DNA of 64,000 nucleotides from Urophycis tenuis. Its lineage: Eukaryota; Chordata; Actinopteri; Gadiformes; Phycidae. Of this stretch, positions 22,701 through 33,790 are shown one piece after another. Below the pieces are notes generated by a model, which saw only the letters and a list, made by a program, of their open reading frames with translations, ran no database searches and was not told the origin of the DNA. Each line of letters opens with the position of its first letter. Positions within the stretch are counted from its first letter, which is position 1. The DNA lies in NCBI GenBank assembly GCA_036785325.1, contig JAXIVH010000031.1, positions 857,283 through 921,282 of the forward strand, written 5' to 3'. Made by a program: the position numbers and the translations under genes.

Positions 22701-25700
22701 TACCGGAACAATATTTTAGCAGCAAGTGACTGTTAAGAACTTGAGTGTGTCTGTGTAAGGAGTGTGCTCCTCAGTGTGGGTGGAGGAGAGAAATGGACTG
22801 TGAAGACATACTGTACATCCTCACATCCCTTCAAAACTTGAAGTCACATAATACTTCATTGGACGTCGAGCCAATCTTGCCAACCGAATCTCTTTCTAAT
22901 ACCGCCATTGCTGCATTGATTCATTAGTTTATCTCTGTTGAACTAAGATGGATAGCCCGCACACCAATGAGATCTCTTGAATGTTATGGGTTTCTATGCC
23001 TCATCCAATTACGCTCAAAATCAGTCTATCTGGATACATTGACGTTGAGCAAAATGTTGTGTACGTCCTTTTCCACGCTCACGTTCAGATGTATAAAACG
23101 TGAAATGAGCATGGAAATGTGCGGTGCCCCACGCCAACTTCATGGCTGGCATACGCACGTTTCTACAGCTATTGTTCCTTTGGCGACACTTAGAGGTGAT
23201 GCTGGGAAACTGTCAATAATGTCAAATAATGTCAAAAACAATTAGTCATCAGAGTGATGTGCACGTCAGAGACACACTTAACACAATTAACACACCCACG
23301 TGTTTGCAATGATATCGGTGGATATAAAAGCATGCGCAACATGATGAAGAAAATGGTATTAACAATGGCAGCGTTAGCCTTGTTAGAGGACCTTGCAAAC
23401 TTTATACTGAGTTATTTGCGATACAAATGCAAAAAAACATAGCAAAAAAACAACATAGAGGTAACGTTGAGCCTAGCTTTCCATTGTTACGTTTGACTCC
23501 GCTAATTCCTTTTCGGCTGTCAACTGGGCGGCATAGCTCAGTGGGTAGAGCGTGGGTTCCACAACCGGAGGGTTGGCGGTTTGATCCCCACCTCATCTAG
23601 TTTCATCTCATTGATTACGGGCATTCCTATGCGCAAGTAAATCCTCGCATGGAATTATATTATTTAGTTATAACTATAATGACTAATTATAACTATTAAT
23701 TATCATTATTGGCAACAGTTGCATTACATTGAATTAAATAATTTGAGGTGTATTTTAAATGATTTTGTGTTCATTTGAGTACGTAAAGACAAGACAATGT
23801 GATAGAAATCGATCGTTTTACGGTGCTTAACATTTAAATTAATTTGCATATGTAAATGGGACATGGACAGGGATGAGTTTGCTACCTCTGCATGTGCGCT
23901 CATTTCCACGTTGATTGGGATGTACAAAAGAAACGTGCTTGGATCCATGCGTACCCACACTTTGATACATCTGAATTTATTTGTACGTATGACAGTTTCT
24001 GGGTTTTGGCGTACGCCAAGTTTCAGTAGGAAATCCACTGAAGTCTTTGTACATGAGGCCCCAAAAATAGAGTAACAAGCTTGTTTTTGGAAAATTTAAA
24101 GAGTAGAAGTAAAAAGTTGGCAGAAAAATAAATAATCAAGTAAAGTAAAGATCCCTAACAACTCTACTTAAGTACGGTAGTATTTGTACTTGGTTATTTG
24201 ACCTCTCTGAAGGTGTCCCAGCCCCAACAGTGCAAGAGAGTGTGATTCTGGTCATACAAGTTCAAAGAAGTTCAATTCTACATGCCCCCTCTTCATACAT
24301 ACTATATATTGATGATTTTTATGAAGGTATAGCCTGGCCTCAATTTGACCTGGTTATATGATTCAGTACCAATATCTGTCAAGGATGCTTCTGAAGGAGA
24401 ACCAAAGCCTCACACAGCTTGTATTGTAGAGGACTTCCCCTCTAGGTTAAACATGTGCTATGGCATGCATAACTTCCTATTGGCTGACATGGTAACCTGC
24501 TACCTGTTGATGTGAATGTGACTGCCCCTGCATGAAAATAATATACACATATTTGGGGAAAGAGGGTGTGGTTCTACTTCAATCTTTTTCCTGTCATGAA
24601 ATGCCCCACACTATTATAAAATCAACAGACAAATCATCAGCAATGTTTTTCTGTATATTTTTTAGGTCCTGTTTACTCATATGACAAATCTACCTCCAGC
24701 TGTATTGCCACCCATATGCTGCTTCCAGACCCTTGTGAAAGCCAAAGGTAGAACAACACATATCACATTTAGTCTGAATAAATACATAAATGTACACTTG
24801 TATAATATATACAATTATCATTGAAGATTAAATAATGCACAACACTATTGCAGAAATACCTAGTATAATGATGCCAATGTATGCTAATATACAGCATAGC
24901 AATAATTTGATGTGCTGGGCGTTCCTCCTCTATTTTAACAGTCAAGCCTAAAGACACTACCCTTTTATATGATTAAACGTAAAAACAAATGCATGTTGGG
25001 TTTAGTAGTTGTAATTGGGTTTACCAGGGTGTTTGTGGCAGACTCTCTCATCAAAGGAGCAGGACAGGGGCTGTTTGCCAAGATGGATGCCGAGTCAGAC
25101 ACAGTGATGGCCTTTTACAATGGAGTACGCATTACACACTCCGAGGTAGAGAGTGTGTTTGTGTGTCTGTGGTCTTCCTGAAGGTCTTTGTGTTTTACTG
25201 TCTGAGTGCAATCTGGTGTGTTTGCGACTCCATGTGGAAGCAAAACCAAACACTGAACGTGAACCTTGGGGACAGCACCGTCTCTGGTGAATAAGATGCT
25301 ACTGCAAATTTGCTTCTGATTAGCTTGGAATGGCGGACTGGCACATATTTGAACGGTTCCCAACAGAATTGTGTAATGTGTTGGAACATTGTTGTTACCT
25401 GTGATTGGTGCTGTCACCGTGGGTTGGTTATGTCGGTGGTGTTTGTATACAATGTAGAAAGAACTGACTTTGAAGCTTTCTCAACATCCACACCCCAGGT
25501 GGACTGCAGGGATTGGGCGCAGAATGGAAACACCATCTCATTGGATGAGGACACGGTGATCGACGTCCCACGGCCCTACGACCAGACGGAGCAGTACTGT
25601 GCTTCACTCGGTCACAAGGTCAACCACTCCTTCACACCCAACTGCAAATATGACCCGTGAGTAGAGGCCATTCAGTCATCATATCGGCCCTTTTGCTCCA

Positions 25701-26562
25701 GTGTTGCTATCCATTTAGCCAGATTTGGAAATCACGGATGATAACATTTGGACAACTGTGCCTAACTGTAATGCTAAAGTGAGGAGTACAACATTGTCAG
25801 GCTCAAGCAAAAATGAAGGCTACTGAAAAAGTGTCTTCCAGTTATATAAAGTAATATAAAGTAGAAGTAATCAACCAGCAGGTGGTAAGTAGGGGTTAGG
25901 GTTAAATTGAGTGACATAAGATATATCATTCAACGATCAGTGGATGACAGGCTTGGCCTGAACAATCAGTTACCACATGCAGAATCTTAGTTGACGACAC
26001 GCCTTGCATAAACACACTTTTTTTATTGTAATTGTATTGTATTGTATTGTTTTTTTGGGGGGTATCTAGGTGTTAAAAATTACATCATTTATTTTTTATT
26101 GTTCTTCAGGTTGGAATGCTCCTCTCTACTCATCTATGGGACAGTGTAGTTGTATAACTCTGTATATCTCTCAGCACAGAAAAGGGCCAAAGTACTTTGT
26201 CATAGACAGAAACTTGAAGGATGGAAAGCAACAATTGACTGCCAAAAGGACAGTAAAAAATTAGCAGTAAAGCTTTACTGTACAAAATGTCAATTAGACA
26301 GAAACGTGAGCTATAATTCAAGGAATATTCCATCTTGATCATTTCCCCTGTACTCCACAGATTTGTTCACCCACGCTTTGGGCAGATCAAGTGTGTCCGA
26401 ACCCTGAGGGCAGTGCAGAAGGACGAGGAGCTGACCGTGGCCTACGGTTACAATCACCACTCTGCAGGGAATGGACCCGAGGCTCCTGATTGGTACAGGC
26501 GGGAGCTGGAGGCGCTCCAGCCGGCCAGCTGCCGTGGAGCAGCCAGTGAAGACAGGGTTTAG
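19746..26562 (+). CDS. setd7: Histone-lysine/protein-lysine N-methyltransferase SETD7 (SET7/9)
   Basis: Monomethylates histone H3 Lys4 and many non-histone lysines using S-adenosylmethionine. Eight exons with consistent phase: 19746-19785, 20959-21088, 21383-21584, 22180-22369, 24666-24747, 25028-25145, 25499-25656, 26361-26562 (TAG). The product is 373 aa (human 366). The N-terminus is MDSDDESIEETVEG. MORN-type repeats follow at about residues 30-190 (EGRFIHGEKNGKG, EGFYVDDALHGPGTY, QGTYLGGELNGPA). The SET domain keeps the catalytic and cofactor residues at the same numbers as human: Tyr245 (FYNGVR), Asn296-His297 (NHSFTPNC), Tyr305 and Tyr335 (VAYGY). A consensus AATAAA occurs at 27424-27429. 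The first intron (1.2 kb) carries a MITE and the fourth (2.3 kb) a SINE and older repeats. The start is the first in-frame ATG and matches the family start. Confidence 0.97.
20381..20878. mobile_element. MITE in setd7 intron 1
   Basis: The left end reads TGGGTTATGCTTCATTTATG and CTTCCGCGTTGACGC; the right end reads CTACGCGGAAGCATAACCCA, an inverted match interrupted by about 10 bases on the left. The interior is GC-rich, with many ACGCA/TGCGT motifs and a TA microsatellite near 20655. A similar terminal motif occurs near 14390. The superfamily is not certain; PIF/Harbinger is a guess. Confidence 0.55.
21977..22128 (+). repeat. tRNA-derived SINE
   Basis: The head resembles a tRNA, with an A-box region TAGCTCAGTGGGTAAAGC and B-box GGTTTGATCCC. 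The body is unrelated, and the conserved tail TGTAAGTCGCTTTGGACAAT is followed by TCTGCTAAATGCC. Lies in setd7 intron 3. The tail is the reverse complement of the GGCATTTAGCAGA...CGACTTACA motif seen in the other repeats of this window. Confidence 0.85.
22395..24210. repeat. Old repeat cluster in setd7 intron 4
   Basis: Contains AAAGTACAGGCTCT near 22400 and CTACTTAAGTACGGTAGTAT near 24160, which resemble parts of fish hAT-type repeats. The segment ending TGTACATGAGGCCCC at about 24063 resembles a PIF/Harbinger-type terminus, but I could not find its inverted partner. Only similarity of short motifs supports this. Confidence 0.35.
23524..23598 (+). repeat. tRNA-derived SINE head, truncated
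   Basis: TAGCTCAGTGGGTAGAGC and GGTTTGATCCCC with the same intervening ACCGGAGGGTTGGC as the SINE at 21977, but the CTTTGG tail is missing. Confidence 0.8.
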
Positions 26563-27663
26563 CCTGTCCTGTTCCAGTTGAATATTGCACTTCCTCTGCT
26601 ACGCTCTTCTCATTCAAGGACTACTCATATCCATATTTACACTTTGCAGCTACAGTTTTGCCACCAGATTGTCAAGATACGTTTGTGGGATTTGAAGCGT
26701 CTGATGTAGAACACTTGTGGAGTCTGACCAGTATGTTTTCAAAGCAAGCTGTATGTTTGCGGCAAGATTAGTGTTTAGAAAGTACGACATGAGAGTGTGT
26801 GAGGAGGGTCATTTTCATCAGTCTCACACTGAATGCGGAGAGTTTGCAGCTCTGCTGGGAGGCCAAAACTGAGAAAATACTATGTGGGTTTTTTTTAGAA
26901 AACCCATATGTGAACGAGGCCTAAATGTTTCATCAAATAGCCATCCAAAGAACACCTGTGAGGGGAAGCATACCACTGCTTTCCACAAGAAAATTCAAAA
27001 TGTACATGGTTTGAAGTAACAATGGCATGTGGAAGGTTCTCCAGGCTTGGTCACTTCCTCGCCTTCATTGAATGGTTTAGGGGGAAAAAGAAATCCTGGT
27101 CACTTGAAATTGAAGCTTTTTTTACTCTGACATATCTTTTCCTCTAGCAGCACTGTGCTCTGAATGTTGTGAATGTTTGTAGTGATCATCTTTTGAAGTT
27201 ATTATTTCAGACCAACAAAGAAAAGGAATAATAATGACTTCTATATTTGTAACAACAGAGTTCAACAAATGGACCAGGTTTTTACAGTGGGAAAGTCAAT
27301 ATTGTGGAAATCATGGATCGCTGCAATATTTCTACATAATCGGTGGAAAGACATCAGTAGCATTGAATGTGTTAAATTAAGAGCAAACAAGACCCGCTCT
27401 CTACAGTGTGACAAATGCTGACGAATAAAGAAGAGTGCCAAGGGATTTGTTGTCCTTTTCCTGAACTTGAACTTTCTAGTAAAATTGTCATGTACAGTAT
27501 GTATAGGCCTAACGAGAACATGATTATTAATCATTAATTGAGTTAATTTAGTGTAGTCGTATACAATGAATGGCCATAATAAACTTATTAATAGCTAACA
27601 ATTTTATTCCTGCAAGTTTCTTGAACACAACTATTAAACGTTCTACTTCATCGATAATTAGTC
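26563..27663 (+). other. setd7 3' untranslated region and flank
   Basis: Unique sequence downstream of the setd7 stop. The AATAAA at 27424-27429 is the best polyadenylation signal. Nothing else coding is visible. Confidence 0.6.
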
Positions 27664-28390
27664 CGTGAGCCAAAGGGGTTGGTCGTTACCGAAAAAGTGG
27701 CAAAGGCTACCATACCTTTTCTGAACACTTGGAATCTCAGCTTTTCAATGATGTATCATGGCCATCTGACAAGAGTAGCTGTTTTGAGTTATCACACATA
27801 ATGTAAACTAAGGTTGAGAAAATAATGCGTATAAATCAAGCAGAACACTGACATTGCTGAAAATCTATATTGGACATATTGGAATATTTTATTTTGTTAT
27901 GTTTGGTATCATTTTAAAGGGGAGACTGAACTTTCATTTAAATCCTTTTGTGAACATTTTGGATAAGTACAGCCAACCCTGGAGCTCTTCAAACTTTTAA
28001 TCACACACATTTTCCTGCCATTTCCGCCTAAGTTATCTTTTGTCTTTTAGTCCTGTGGCACCAGGGAGCATCAGAGAAACAAAATACAAACACAGAAACA
28101 CTGGCATGACCCTAAGGATTCAGAAAATGTATCAATTACCCATATTATCTGATTTGGAGGGGGTGATTTTCAGTCTTATATCAGACATGGCGTTTGAGAA
28201 AATAATGCGTATAAATTAAGCAGGACACTGACATAGCTGAAAATCTAAAAACGGTATAACAAATGATACATGGATTCCTATGTTTTAAGGTGTGGTGAAC
28301 CCAATTATGACATTGCCATTACTGTAAAAGGTCAATATCATGACCTTTAGGCATGGTCAATGACATTTTATGACTTTCACACAGATTACA

Positions 28391-30196
28391 TCATTCAAGG
28401 CCACGACACTCATCAAACTCCTCGTCCGAATCCTCATCAGAGGGATATGATTGTTTCTCATCAGCAAAGTCATCCTGGTTTTTACACTGTCTGGCATGGC
28501 ATAGGTCAGTGCAGGCCAAGTTGTTGGCAACACACTGACATGATGGAGTGACACAATCCCTCTTGCATGAGCAGGACAGAAACTCAAGTACTGCTAGTGG
28601 ACCAATGGAGACATTGAACCAGTCTATGGAGAGCTGCAAGTCACCATCTTGGTCCACTCTAGACCACCCATGCTCAGCTGGGGATGGAACTTCAGGGTTG
28701 TTCTCGAGGCATGAATTTCTTCCATTGCTGAACTCTGTGCCCTGCAGTGATCTGTCTGACCTCTGTGGCTGAGTCTGCACCTCTGGCCACTCTCTCCATG
28801 TGTTTGATAGAAGCCTCATTATATACATAAAAAACAATGTCAACATGGGTGCTGTGACTTGCTTCAGCTAGCACAGTGGACAAGGCATAGTCTGCAATAT
28901 CAGCAAATGTCTTGCCATCACCGTTCAGCTTCTGAACAAGTGCCATGCCATCTATTACGCAGGTGGAATTTAATGGCAATGATTCAGCAACACATGGGAA
29001 CTTGAGCAGTTGCTTGGCAAGTAGGATTTGCAAGTCTTCCTCACATTGACATCTGGTGAAGCAAGAGCCCACGGAAGTGGTCCAAGGGGATGAGATAACA
29101 CCTCCTTCAGGTTGAGCTGTCTTCTCTGTGCAATCAGTACCATCTGGGCAAATATTCGATTATCAGCTTTGAGGATAACTTCTTTATTCACAGTTTTGCA
29201 CGTCTTTGCCTTTCCCTGCATTGAGGAGAACGTTTTCAGTTTCATCTTGGAGAGTGGTGCATGGAACTGCTTTGCAGGAGGATTACTCTCAACACGCTCA
29301 GCAGAGAAGGTTCCGTAGGCATTCACGTCAATGGTGTGTGCATTCAGAAGGTCTTCAGCAACATCTGCTGGTGCTGTACTTCCAGTAGACAGAGAAACAA
29401 GGGACTCACCACCTGCAAATGGATTTATCCAACTAGAATCCAACAGATCCACATTACACGTGCTTGTAATGTGTTCTTCGTCTTTGGCAATTCTGCTTTA
29501 TCTAAGGTCCTTGTGAGAACAGTCACTTTGTTGATGTCCCAGGGAGCTTTTCAATATAGACAGGTTAGTGCTTTTGTACTCATCAGTAAGGTAATATCTT
29601 GAGACAGCTGCTGGGTTCAAGCTGAATCTTTTTGTGTCTCTAGCTGTCTAAGTATCCCGATTGACAGTTTCCTCTAGGGTCTGGTCAATCGGAACCCTGC
29701 CAAATGTGTTTGTTGCACTGAGCTGGGCCGAAAAGCCACCTTCACAGAGAAACATGAACAGATCTGGTTTCTCATGTTCAATGTGGCTCATCTCTGAGTA
29801 GTAAGCAGTGGCAAAGGTCCACGGGATGATTGATCGAATGCTAGCCATGTGCAATGCCCAGTTTCCTTCACAAGATGCCCTCACAAGGTTTAGTACAACC
29901 TCCACCATGTCAATATATGACATCCAGAAGCTGGCCAGTGGACCTTGCTAAGACCTGAGATGCTGCAGGAATTCACAGAAGTACTGATGGACCTTTCTGA
30001 AGACTGTACGGTCAAGTGATTCTTCTACAGTGGTTGATGATATACCCTCAGAAAAGACACTCAAGTCTAGGGGCAGGATATCTAGGAGATCGTGGGCATC
30101 AGGATGGTGCTCTGTGAGCCACTGGGGAAACTGATTCCAGACTAGCCTAATTTCTGTAACTTTACAACAGAGAGCCTGATCAAAGGCAACTGACAT
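28391..30196 (-). pseudogene. Element-encoded protein: FEN/PIN-like N-domain and CXC-like tail, broken
   Basis: From 30196 downward the protein reads MSVAFDQALCCKV, then (after one TAG at about 29948) MVEVVLNLVRASCEGNW, PDLFMFLCEGGFSAQL and VPIDQTLEETVNRDT. After further stops and a shift come KADNRIFAQMVLIAQRRQL and a block with STCVIDGMALVQKL followed by HVDIVFYVYNEASIKHMER. The last piece (28391-28690) ends in a cysteine-rich stretch, SCSCKRDCVTPSCQC and CTDLCHA. The DGMALVQKL...VFYVY...SIK..ER order resembles the N-terminal half of FEN/XPG/XRN-type 5' nucleases. The middle with GCDTTSAF, present in copy 1, is missing here. Function is inferred from pattern only; the copy has at least three stops or shifts. 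Confidence 0.6.
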
Positions 30197-30329
30197 GTTG
30201 CTTGATTTATACGCATTATTTTCTCAACCTTAGTTTACATTATGTGTGATAACTCAAAACAGCTACTCTTGTCAGATGGCCCTCATACATAATTGAAAAG
30301 CTGAGATTCCAGGCTTTCAGAAAAGCTAT

Positions 30330-31836
30330 TGTTGCATGGTGGCACGCTAACAATTTATGCAATTCAGTTCTTGCTCGACAACGCCACCTAGGGTGGGGGA
30401 GGACAACCTAGGAAGTGAAATTACCCCCCCAAAATTACTAAACCAGGACACAGGTTCGGAGCACTCTTAGGCAGAAGTCAAGTTCAAGTATTTATTCTCT
30501 TTTCACAAATACGAAATGTATAGCGCTGTACAATATGTGGGTTGGCTGATCAGGCCGAAATCAAGAATAATATCACATGGATTCACACAAGTACACTGAA
30601 ATTCACATTCGATACAGGGTTCTTCAGTCCATACACATCATAAATACAGTAGTCATACAGGTCAATATAGTCAGGTAAAATCAATTATGCACTATGTCGG
30701 GGTGGTGCAAAGGGGCAAATACAAGTGAACTACAACAGAGGGGAAAGACAGTATTGCACTAATCCCTATTCAACACCCAATCATACGAAACGCCCCGGTA
30801 CGGGGGAAAAAAAAGGGGGCAAGGGGGTAAGGCAGGTTTAGGCTAACCAGTAGCAGCTCGGTTGAGAGGAACAGTTAAAGACTAGGGAAAAGACCAAAAT
30901 AAACACACAAAATAAAGGGAAAACACACTTTAACTAAAACTACTACGAAGATAAACACACAAAATAAAGGGAAAACACACTTCAACTAAAACTACTAAAC
31001 ACAGTAAAATAATAATAATCACCCAGGTGCACACCGCGATGGAAACGTGAGGGAATCCACCACCTGGAGACCGGCGTGCTATGGCGACTCCGTACCTACC
31101 CAAAGGAGAGAGGAGAGAGACACTCAATAGCCAGAATTGCACGTGCTAAGGTATTATACCTTTCGTTTATCAGCTTATCAGCTTCGTTTATCAGTTTATC
31201 AACTTAACTTTCGTGTAGTAGGTTGACAGAAGGGGGTGTACGCCCGCCGCCGGTGCCGTGCCTAGACGGTAACCACACACCCAGATAATAGCCCGGCCTC
31301 CACAATGCACAGCAAAGAGACTGGTGTCTCAGGAGAGGGGCAGCACCAAAGAACGCACCGCTAGCTCGATCATAGATCCGTGGTTCGGAACAATCAAAAA
31401 CAAACAAAAATTTTGGAATTTCCCAGCATGGGATTAATAAAGTATTTCTATTCTATTCTATTCTATTAATCGCACTTTGGACCACATACATCCACTGACT
31501 GCGGTCAGGTGCACATGAGCCAACCCCTTCGGCCACTCCAAACCCGGCGTTTAGTACCGCAAATCAGGCCTACCACAGCAGGGTGCAGTTCAGCACGAAA
31601 GTGGCTGAAAGTACCGGATCTACCAGATAACGATCACGGCTAGCAGCAGTAGCATCCACGCCAGCCGGCGTCTTTGTTCCCAAAACAACAGCAGGGCGGA
31701 AAGAGGCCCACGTCACGTCCCAAAGCCAAATTTATCAACATAAGAGTCCCTGCACTCGCGGCTCAGCCAACCGCAGAAAGAGGCCAGGAACCAGTCAGGA
31801 TCAGTCTGATTGGGGGGCGCAACCCAATCTGTCACA
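30330..31836 (-). mobile_element. Solo LTR of an LTR retroelement
   Basis: Read on the minus strand it starts TGTGACAG and ends CATGCAACA, i.e. canonical TG...CA. It is flanked by CTAT at 30326-30329 and 31837-31840. On the same strand AATAAA lies about 165 bases before the end (about 30490), where an LTR polyadenylation signal is expected. No internal gag/pol is present, so recombination between two LTRs is the simplest history. It is inserted in the right TIR of the transposon at 27664-31897. Confidence 0.7.
31395..31472. repeat. LINE/SINE 3' tail with (TATTC)n inside the solo LTR
   Basis: GGAATTTCCCAGCATGGGAT and TAATAAAGTATTTCTATTC repeats are a typical non-LTR 3' end. It appears to be nested in the LTR. 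Confidence 0.5.
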
Positions 31837-32031
31837 CTATGGTAGCCTTTCCCACTTTTTCGGTAACGGTTTCCATATTTTGAGGCCCTGGCTCACGACG
31901 CATTTAGCTTTCATCCTTTCCAGAGGCGTTGGAGACACAGGTTTGGCTTTGGCTTTCCTGGTACTTTAAGATTAACCCAAACTTATATTTGCATCGGTTT
32001 CATTTTTCCACCTCTGGGCCAGTCAGGTTAA

Positions 32032-32720
32032 AGTGATGGTTCGGAGTAAAATTCACCCTGAGGTAATTTCCACCAATAATCCAGCCAAATACCCCCTCAG
32101 ATGCATTTTTAGCGACGGTCAATATTTATCAAGTTTAGGGGTATCAGCCGAATGGCTTAGTATTGGAGTGTCCGGTACACTGTGTATATCTCGTAAATTA
32201 CCCCACTAATAATGCAAGTGTAAGGAAAAGGTTAGTGAATTCAGCACTCCATCGAAATGTATTGACAACTGGAATAATTGAATGCTTGAAATTAGATGGA
32301 GTGTTGAATTCACTAACTTTTTCCTTACACTTGTGAGTTTTGAAGAGGACTTTTATGAACTTATCCGGAAAGACGGAAGAGACGTCGACGCAGCGGTAGC
32401 CTTAGCAACAGCTAGTTGAAGCTATCAGAAAAGTGCTCTTTTAAATAAACTCCTGGTGTACTTACAAACTTTAAAATGCCTCGTTTTGTGAGTACAGACC
32501 ATATATGTACTACTACAGAAGTTGGGTAACAATCCATGCATTATTAGTAGAGTCATTGACGAGATGTACCCACTGTACCGGCACTCCAGTACGAAGTCTT
32601 TCGGCTGATAACCCTAAACTTGATAAATATTGACCGTCGCTAAAAATGCATCCGAGGGGGTATTTAGCATGACTATTGGTGTAAATTACCTCAGGGTGAA
32701 TTTCACTCCGAACCATCACT
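32032..32720. mobile_element. piggyBac-like non-autonomous element with long inverted repeats
   Basis: Flanked by TTAA on both sides (32028-32031 and 32721-32724), the piggyBac target. Starts AGTGATGGTTCGGAG and ends CTCCGAACCATCACT. The inverted similarity extends inward about 185-190 bp on each side. A second inverted pair (about 32217-32255 with 32298-32335) lies in the middle, so most of the 689 bp can fold into nested hairpins. No transposase is present. Half of the element is also found at 18872-19291. Confidence 0.85.
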
Positions 32721-32893
32721 TTAACCAGCGCAATGTGGTGGTCTTGGGTATCCTCCAGATTGCGTGCGCTGGGCTGTGCGTGGTCTGCGGCGTGATAGAT
32801 GCTGCCTTCCGGAAGGACACGGTGCTTAGCATCACCCGCGCACCAATATGGGGAGGAATGGTGATTCACGTTACTATACCGTTGTGATGATAT

Positions 32894-32896
<3 letters not shown>

Positions 32897-32971
<75 letters not shown>
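32897..32971. repeat. (CA)n microsatellite
   Basis: About 37 CA units in the first intron of the decayed membrane-protein gene. A matching (GT)n tract lies at 34693-34756 in a later intron. Confidence 0.95.
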
Positions 32972-32973
<2 letters not shown>

Positions 32974-33099
32974 AATGTGGCATACATGCAATATTGAGCT
33001 ATAATACACTGCACATGTGTTATCTTGTAGATCCTGACATCTCCAGGTACATTTGCCTTGTGTGCTTCACAAAGGAAACACCCAGTTTTGGTAAGATAT

Positions 33100-33636
33100 T
33101 GTGGCGCCCGCCAGGTACAGGTAGGGGGGAGGATATGTGGGAAAGTGGTGGATGGGGGGTACGTGGCACCCTGCCACCTGGTGGCCGCGGAGCGCTTTTC
33201 TCTATCTCCTCTGTATAAAGAAAACCCGACCATATATGGAGTTCAGACGACCAGCAGAGACACCTGGGCAAAGCGGAGCAGCTGCAGCCACTAGCCCTTA
33301 TGAGGGAGGAGGAGATAAAAGCAGCAGGAAGTGCACCCAACGAAGAAGGTGTAGTGGAAGAGAACGATGGTGGTAGTGAGTAGAGGAAGATACAAAGCGC
33401 CGTGTATGACCCTTTTCCCCAGGAGAACCCCGCCGGCTGATCGACCCTTGGACCGTCTGAGAACCCGCCCGTGTACCGACCCCCGCCTGTCTGACATCCC
33501 TCCCTCCCGCCGAACCCTGGACCGCCTGCGAACCCGAAACCATGCACCGAACCCCACGCTCAACCACCGACGACGATTACAGCGCCTGAGCCCACTCAGG
33601 ACCGACCCCCCCTCCGCTGCGGCGGCGTTGCCCCCC

Positions 33637-33677
<41 letters not shown>

Positions 33678-33790
33678 TCTCTCCCTATCCCGAACCTTCA
33701 ATAAAGTGGACTAAGTGTGAAACTGGTGTGGACAGTGAACTAATTTTCAATATTGGTTTGGTGGCACCTCTTCTCCCCGCGGATGCCACA
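33100..33790 (+). mobile_element. Solo LTR of an LTR retroelement
   Basis: A 691-bp element starting TGTGGCG and ending GATGCCACA, flanked by ATAT at 33096-33099 and 33791-33794. It has a TATA-like CTGTATAAAG at about 33211 and AATAAA at about 33700. It includes a run of 38 C at 33638-33675. No internal coding region is present. It begins 9 bases after the donor GT of the decayed membrane-protein exon ending at 33090. Confidence 0.75.

Larger units (their letters stand above)
27664..31897 (-). mobile_element. Long-TIR DNA element encoding a nuclease-like protein (copy 2), interrupted by a solo LTR
   Basis: The left inverted repeat is 27664-27842, outer end CGTGAGCC, inner end ATAAATCAAGCA. 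Its partner is split: 30199-30329 pairs with the inner part and 31837-31897 with the outer part (TATGGTAGCCTTTCCCACTT, then CGGTAACG and GGCTCACG). The 1507 bp between those pieces are a solo LTR. Removing it leaves an element of about 2.7 kb with TIRs of about 180-190 bp, the outermost 40 bp more diverged. Part of the TIR (TTGAGAAAATAATGCGTATA) is repeated a third time at about 28195-28245. The interior holds one minus-strand coding region starting just inside the TIR at 30196. Confidence 0.75.

Noticed and set aside
33020..33714. Several ORFs of 75-175 aa, some proline- or glycine-rich
   Set aside because: They lie in the solo LTR 33100-33790 and its poly-C run, with no similarity to gag or env-type proteins.
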